Positions 61,006 through 64,000 of a stretch of DNA of 64,000 nucleotides are shown piece by piece. A model generated the notes under the pieces. It was not told the origin of the DNA and ran no database searches. It saw nothing but the letters and a program-made list of their open reading frames with translations. The stretch lies in contig NZ_RBAL01000010.1 of the NCBI RefSeq assembly GCF_003626535.1, positions 124,001 to 188,000 of the forward strand, in the 5' to 3' direction. This stretch comes from Streptomyces hoynatensis. Lineage in GTDB: Bacteria; Actinomycetota; Actinomycetes; Streptomycetales; Streptomycetaceae. Within the stretch, counting starts at the first letter, position 1. Each line of letters opens with the position of its first letter. Both the position numbers and the translations under genes were made by a program.

Positions 61006-63147
61006 TCATGGCGCCTCCAGCGGGTCGTCGGCCCCGGGAAGCGGGTGGCCTGGGTCGGCGTACAGCAGCGCAAGGCCGTGCGACCAGGAGGTCTCGGCGG
61101 CGTCTTCCGCGGCCCTGGCCCTCAGCCGCCACAGGGCGGCGGGCAGCCGCCCCGCCCGGTCCGCGAGGGCGACGGTGCGCTGCACCCCGCCGTGGAAGCC
61201 CGCGCACTCGGCGGGGCGCGCGGGGGGTTCGCGGCGCCACAGTATGACGTTGTACCCGCTGGCCATCACGCGATGCAGCGCGGCCGGCTCGCCGCCGCTC
61301 GCCGGGGTGCGGCACAGCACGGGCACCGTGGACTGGTCGCGGCCGATCAGCGCGGCCGGCTCGGGCAGCGGGCGCGGCTCCTCGTGGGCGCAGTCGAGGA
61401 CCTCGGAGCGCATGGGGCCCTGGTGCACCCGGTCCCAGCGGCGCAGCCGCAGTGCGAACAATTCCTCGCTGTCCTCGGCCTCGGGCACCGGGTCGGTGCA
61501 GCGCACCACCACCGGCCGCAGCTCGCCGATCGGCGGCAGCCCCGGGCCCAGCCGCCAGGTCTCGACCGGCAGGCCGAGCAGCGAGTACGGCAGGGCCGCC
61601 TGGAGCCGCACCGGGCGCTCGGGCCGATCGGCGCGGCGGAAGGCCTCGGTCAGCGCGGCGCGCAGCCTGCCGGGCGGGTCGGCCGGGCCGACGGCGCGGA
61701 AGTCCTCGTCCACCGAGACGAGTTCGCCGCCGGGGCCGGGGGCGCACACCCGCCAGTCGTATTTGCCGCGCTCCCAGCCGTGCGGGGTGAGTTCGAGCAG
61801 CACGTATGGCTCGTCCTCCGCCGCAGGACCGCGCGGCGCTGGCACGCCGTCCACGGGGGCGGGGACGGCCTCGGGGGCGAAGCCGGCGCCCCCGCCGGCC
61901 GGCACCTGCGGCGGGGGCACGATGGCGGCGCCCGCGGCCACCACCCGCTCCCGGCCGAAGTCGGGCAGCCGGTCACGCGCCCTGAGCCTGGCGTTCGCCT
62001 CCTGGCGCAACGTCGTGCGGAACCAGCGGGAGAGGTCGGGCGCGCCGGCCGCGGTGCGGTGCGCCCAGGCGAGCAGCGCCTCCTCCGTCCCCGGCCTGGC
62101 GGGGTGCGGGCGGTCCGCGGTGGCGGCCAGGACGGCGTACCTGAGCACCACCTCCAGCTCGTCCTGGCCCTGGCCCGGGTCGTAGAGCCGCCCCAGCCCG
62201 TCGCGCCAGCCGCGGGGGGCGGGCAGCGGCTCCTTGTAGCTGCGGTGCAGCACCTCGGTGACCAGCCTGTCCAGGCTCGCGCTCGACGTGGGCGGGGGCA
62301 ACTCGGCGAGCAGGCCGAGCAGTTCGACCCGCTCGCCGGGGCTGAGGGCGCGCTCGCCCGTGGCCCGCAGGTCGCTTTGCGCGTCGGTCCAGGTGGCGTC
62401 GGCGGCGTGGTCGTCGCGGTGCCGGGCGGCGTGGTGGCGGTCGTGGGCGTGCATGACCCGCTGGTAGGTGTCGTCCGCCTCGGCCGCGACCGGCCCGGCG
62501 GGCCGCGGCAGCCGCCGCAGCTGGAGCACGGAGGTGGCGAGGCCGCCGTCCCTGCCGGTACGGCGGGCCTTGAGGACGCCGATGACCTCGCCGCGCTCCA
62601 GGTCCACGAGGGGGCCGCCGGAGACGCCGCGCGGTACCTCGTCCTCCGGGCCGAGCTTCAGCTGCCCGTCGCCGCCCATCTCGCCCCTGATGGTGCACCG
62701 GCCGCTGAGGTGGGCGATGCGCCCGGCCTCCCCGTCGGGGGCGACGCAGCCGAAGAACGCGACCTCCTTGGAGGTGAAGACCCTGGCCGTGCGTTCGGTG
62801 AGCCAGACGCACTCGTGCGGGATCGGGTCGACCAGCCTGACCAGGGCGAGGTCGGGGGCGGGCCAGCGGCCCTCGCCGCGGTGCTCCATCGGCTCGGCCC
62901 ACTCGACCAGCCCGAGGGCCGGGCTGGTCATGTCGCCGAAGATCAGCCCCACTTCGCGACCACCTCCCTCGGCCGGTCCCCCGCCGAGTGCCACGTGCGC
63001 GCAGGTGAGCACCCAGTTCGGAGCGACGAAGAACCCGCTGCCCCTGGGTCCGGTCGTCGACTCGCCGTCGGCATACCCCCTCGGCGGGTCCTGAATGCGT
63101 ACGGTCGCCGCCTCGACGAGTGGCGCCAGGGACTCAAAGGGGTCCAT
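61006..63147 (-). CDS. Trypsin-like protease with VMAP C-terminal domain
   Basis: 713 aa. N-terminal trypsin-like domain with intact triad: His51 in WVLTCAHVALGG, Asp99 in APDLALVRL and Ser176 in PRGVSGGPLVD. A middle helical segment (about 245-345: ERVELLGLLAELPPP, VLHRSYKEPLP) resembles an effector-associated helical domain. The C-terminal half (about 430-713: LLELTPHGWERGKYDWRV, LPYSLLGLPVETWRLG, WRREPPARPAECAGFHGG) matches the vWA-MoxR-associated protein C domain. No signal peptide, so the protease works in the cytosol and is presumably kept off until triggered. ATG at 63147 overlaps the preceding gene by 14 bases. Substrate unknown; FxsA or FxsT are possible but unsupported. Confidence 0.85.
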   Translation of the reverse strand: MDPFESLAPLVEAATVRIQDPPRGYADGESTTGPRGSGFFVAPNWVLTCAHVALGGGPAEGGGREVGLIFGDMTSPALGLVEWAEPMEHRGEGRWPAPDLALVRLVDPIPHECVWLTERTARVFTSKEVAFFGCVAPDGEAGRIAHLSGRCTIRGEMGGDGQLKLGPEDEVPRGVSGGPLVDLERGEVIGVLKARRTGRDGGLATSVLQLRRLPRPAGPVAAEADDTYQRVMHAHDRHHAARHRDDHAADATWTDAQSDLRATGERALSPGERVELLGLLAELPPPTSSASLDRLVTEVLHRSYKEPLPAPRGWRDGLGRLYDPGQGQDELEVVLRYAVLAATADRPHPARPGTEEALLAWAHRTAAGAPDLSRWFRTTLRQEANARLRARDRLPDFGRERVVAAGAAIVPPPQVPAGGGAGFAPEAVPAPVDGVPAPRGPAAEDEPYVLLELTPHGWERGKYDWRVCAPGPGGELVSVDEDFRAVGPADPPGRLRAALTEAFRRADRPERPVRLQAALPYSLLGLPVETWRLGPGLPPIGELRPVVVRCTDPVPEAEDSEELFALRLRRWDRVHQGPMRSEVLDCAHEEPRPLPEPAALIGRDQSTVPVLCRTPASGGEPAALHRVMASGYNVILWRREPPARPAECAGFHGGVQRTVALADRAGRLPAALWRLRARAAEDAAETSWSHGLALLYADPGHPLPGADDPLEAP

Positions 63148-63649
63148 GACCGCCGCCCGTGCGCCCCCCGTGCTCTCCCGCGCCGTCCGGGCGTCCCAGC
63201 TCCTCGGGCGGGCCGCCCTGCCAGGTCAGGGTGACCGAGATCGCGGCCTTGGCCTCCCCGTCGGCCAGCAGGCCGACCACCTTGCCCGCGCGCGCGGTCA
63301 GCTCGATGCCGAAGGAGACGCTGACCTCGTCGGGCCGGGCGGCCCGCAGCCCTTCGGCGACGGAGGCCGCGACCCCGGTGATCAGGCCGCGCAGGCTCTC
63401 CATCCTGGTGGTGCCCGCCGGGCGGGGCCGCGCGCGAAAGCCGGTGTCCGTGTAGCCGTCGTCCCCGGCCTCCCCGGTCTCCTCGGCCTTCTCGCCCCGG
63501 CTTCCCCGGGCGCCCCCCTGGCCCGGCCGCCCCTCCTCCTGCTCGGGCGAGCGCCTGGCCCCGGGCGGCGCCAGCTGCTCGGCCTCGGAGATCCGGGCGA
63601 GCACCGGCGTGCCGTCCGGCAGGCTGATCCGGGTGATTGCGCTGCTCAT
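63134..63649 (-). CDS. Trypsin-co-occurring (Trypco1-like, CU044_2847 family) protein
   Basis: 171 aa. Two conserved-looking ends flank a charged disordered middle (about 30-80): the first strand pair MSSAITRISLPDGTPVLARI, and the C-terminal domain MESLRGLITGVAASVAEGLRAARPDEVSVSFGIELTARAGKVV, LADGEAKAAISVTLTW. This is the pattern of CU044_2847/Trypco1 proteins, which sit next to trypsin-like genes of conflict systems and may hold the protease inactive. ATG at 63649 with GGGGG upstream. Its end overlaps the protease start by 14 bases, so translation is coupled. It is the first gene of the eight-gene minus-strand run. Confidence 0.83.
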   Translation of the reverse strand: MSSAITRISLPDGTPVLARISEAEQLAPPGARRSPEQEEGRPGQGGARGSRGEKAEETGEAGDDGYTDTGFRARPRPAGTTRMESLRGLITGVAASVAEGLRAARPDEVSVSFGIELTARAGKVVGLLADGEAKAAISVTLTWQGGPPEELGRPDGAGEHGGRTGGGHGPL

Positions 63650-63711
63650 CGGCCCCCCATGCGTTCGGCGTGTGCTGTGCAGGTTAGCCTTCGTTACCGA
63701 CAGTTGCCCAT

Positions 63712-63794
63712 TTTCCTGGTTTCCCTGGTTCCCTGGTTCCCTGGTTCCCTGGTTCCCTGGTTCCTTGGTTTCCCGGTCTCCCTGGTTTCCCTGG
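63712..63794. repeat. 8-9 bp minisatellite (CCCTGGTT) in a divergent promoter region
   Basis: About ten head-to-tail units, five of them perfect TCCCTGGT, the outer ones degenerate. It fills much of the 173-base spacer between the Trypco1-like gene and the DUF6104 gene, so copy number would change the distance between the two promoters. AT content is much higher than in the surrounding DNA. Confidence 0.85.
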
Positions 63795-63822
63795 CCACGC
63801 GATCCTTCCCCTGGAGCGCCCC

Positions 63823-64000
63823 GTGTACTTCACCGACCGAGGCATCGAAGAACTCGCCCAGCGACGCGGCGAGGAGGAGGTGAGCCTGGCCTGGCTCGCC
63901 GACCAGCTGCGTCTCTTCGTCGACCTCAACCCCGACTTCGAGGTCCCCGTCGAGCGCCTGGCGACCTGGCTGGCCCGCCTCGACGACGAGGACGACGAGT
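63823..64000 (+). CDS. DUF6104 family small protein (3' end outside window)
   Basis: First 59 codons of a small protein, MYFTDRGIEELAQRRGEEEV, LAWLADQLRLFVDLNPDFE, VPVERLATWLARLDDEDDE, matching DUF6104, a protein of about 60 residues found throughout Streptomyces. Very acidic C-terminus. GTG at 63823 with GGAG eight bases upstream. The reading frame is still open at the last base. Function unknown. In several Streptomyces genomes I recall this gene lying directly next to kgd; here 14 kb of FxS/conflict-type genes intervene. Confidence 0.82.
   Translation, partial: MYFTDRGIEELAQRRGEEEVSLAWLADQLRLFVDLNPDFEVPVERLATWLARLDDEDDE

Noticed and set aside
63712-63794. CRISPR array
   Set aside because: Units are 8-9 bp and contiguous with no spacers; it is a minisatellite.

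Overview
The window is very high-GC actinobacterial DNA. Gene content points to Streptomyces or a close Streptomycetaceae relative: a SARP/AfsR-type regulator, a conservon-type NIT-domain kinase with a Roadblock protein, an EXXR-lacking conservon-type P450, F420-type flavin-fold enzymes, many TetR regulators, a fused 2-oxoglutarate decarboxylase/dehydrogenase (kgd), a DUF6104 gene and a bldA-type TTA codon. No tRNA, rRNA, CRISPR array or intact transposon was seen. The species cannot be named from this sequence.

Layout. 1-7.5 kb: end of an MFS exporter, a threonine-synthase-like PLP enzyme, a minus-strand group (LysR, F420/PPOX enzyme, Nei2 glycosylase), an aldo/keto reductase and a secreted SGNH hydrolase. 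7.5-12.3 kb: P450 and SARP regulator on the minus strand. 12.6-27 kb: hydrolases and carbon metabolism (HSL-type esterase, TTA-containing acetylxylan esterase with CBM2, HTH+SRPBCC pair, NmrA/HxlR pair, TetR/GH3 pair, phosphoketolase, glycosyltransferase pair). 27-36 kb: phosphoribosyltransferase-hydrolase fusion, PolX, M50 protease with CBS domains, NTF2/TetR pair, small proteins, and an NlpC/P60-like protein without catalytic residues. 36-41.4 kb: split conservon (Roadblock gene and NIT kinase), a relic of a TnpB N-terminus and a divergent PP2C-like protein. 41.6-49.8 kb: GH25 muramidase, spermidine-synthase-like protein, two-component system and kgd.

49.9-63.65 kb is the most unusual part: eight recognisable genes, all on the minus strand, between kgd and the DUF6104 gene. 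The upstream half is an NTP-dependent conflict-type module (Trypco1-like protein, trypsin-VMAP protein with intact triad, MoxR ATPase, vWA-TPR protein). The downstream half is an FxS-type ribosomal peptide system (fxsA precursor, fxsB radical SAM/SPASM maturase, HExxH-type peptide-modifying enzyme, fxsT TIR/NB-ARC/TPR protein). The fxsA precursor ends in four aromatic residues spaced exactly every third position. Its 80-90 bp leader is repeated, at the same distance from the start codon, in front of the Roadblock gene 19 kb away, which suggests shared control of the peptide system and the split conservon.

Strong inverted repeats sit at several convergent junctions, in two cases containing the stop codons. 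Clear palindromes lie in the divergent regulator/target intergenic regions.
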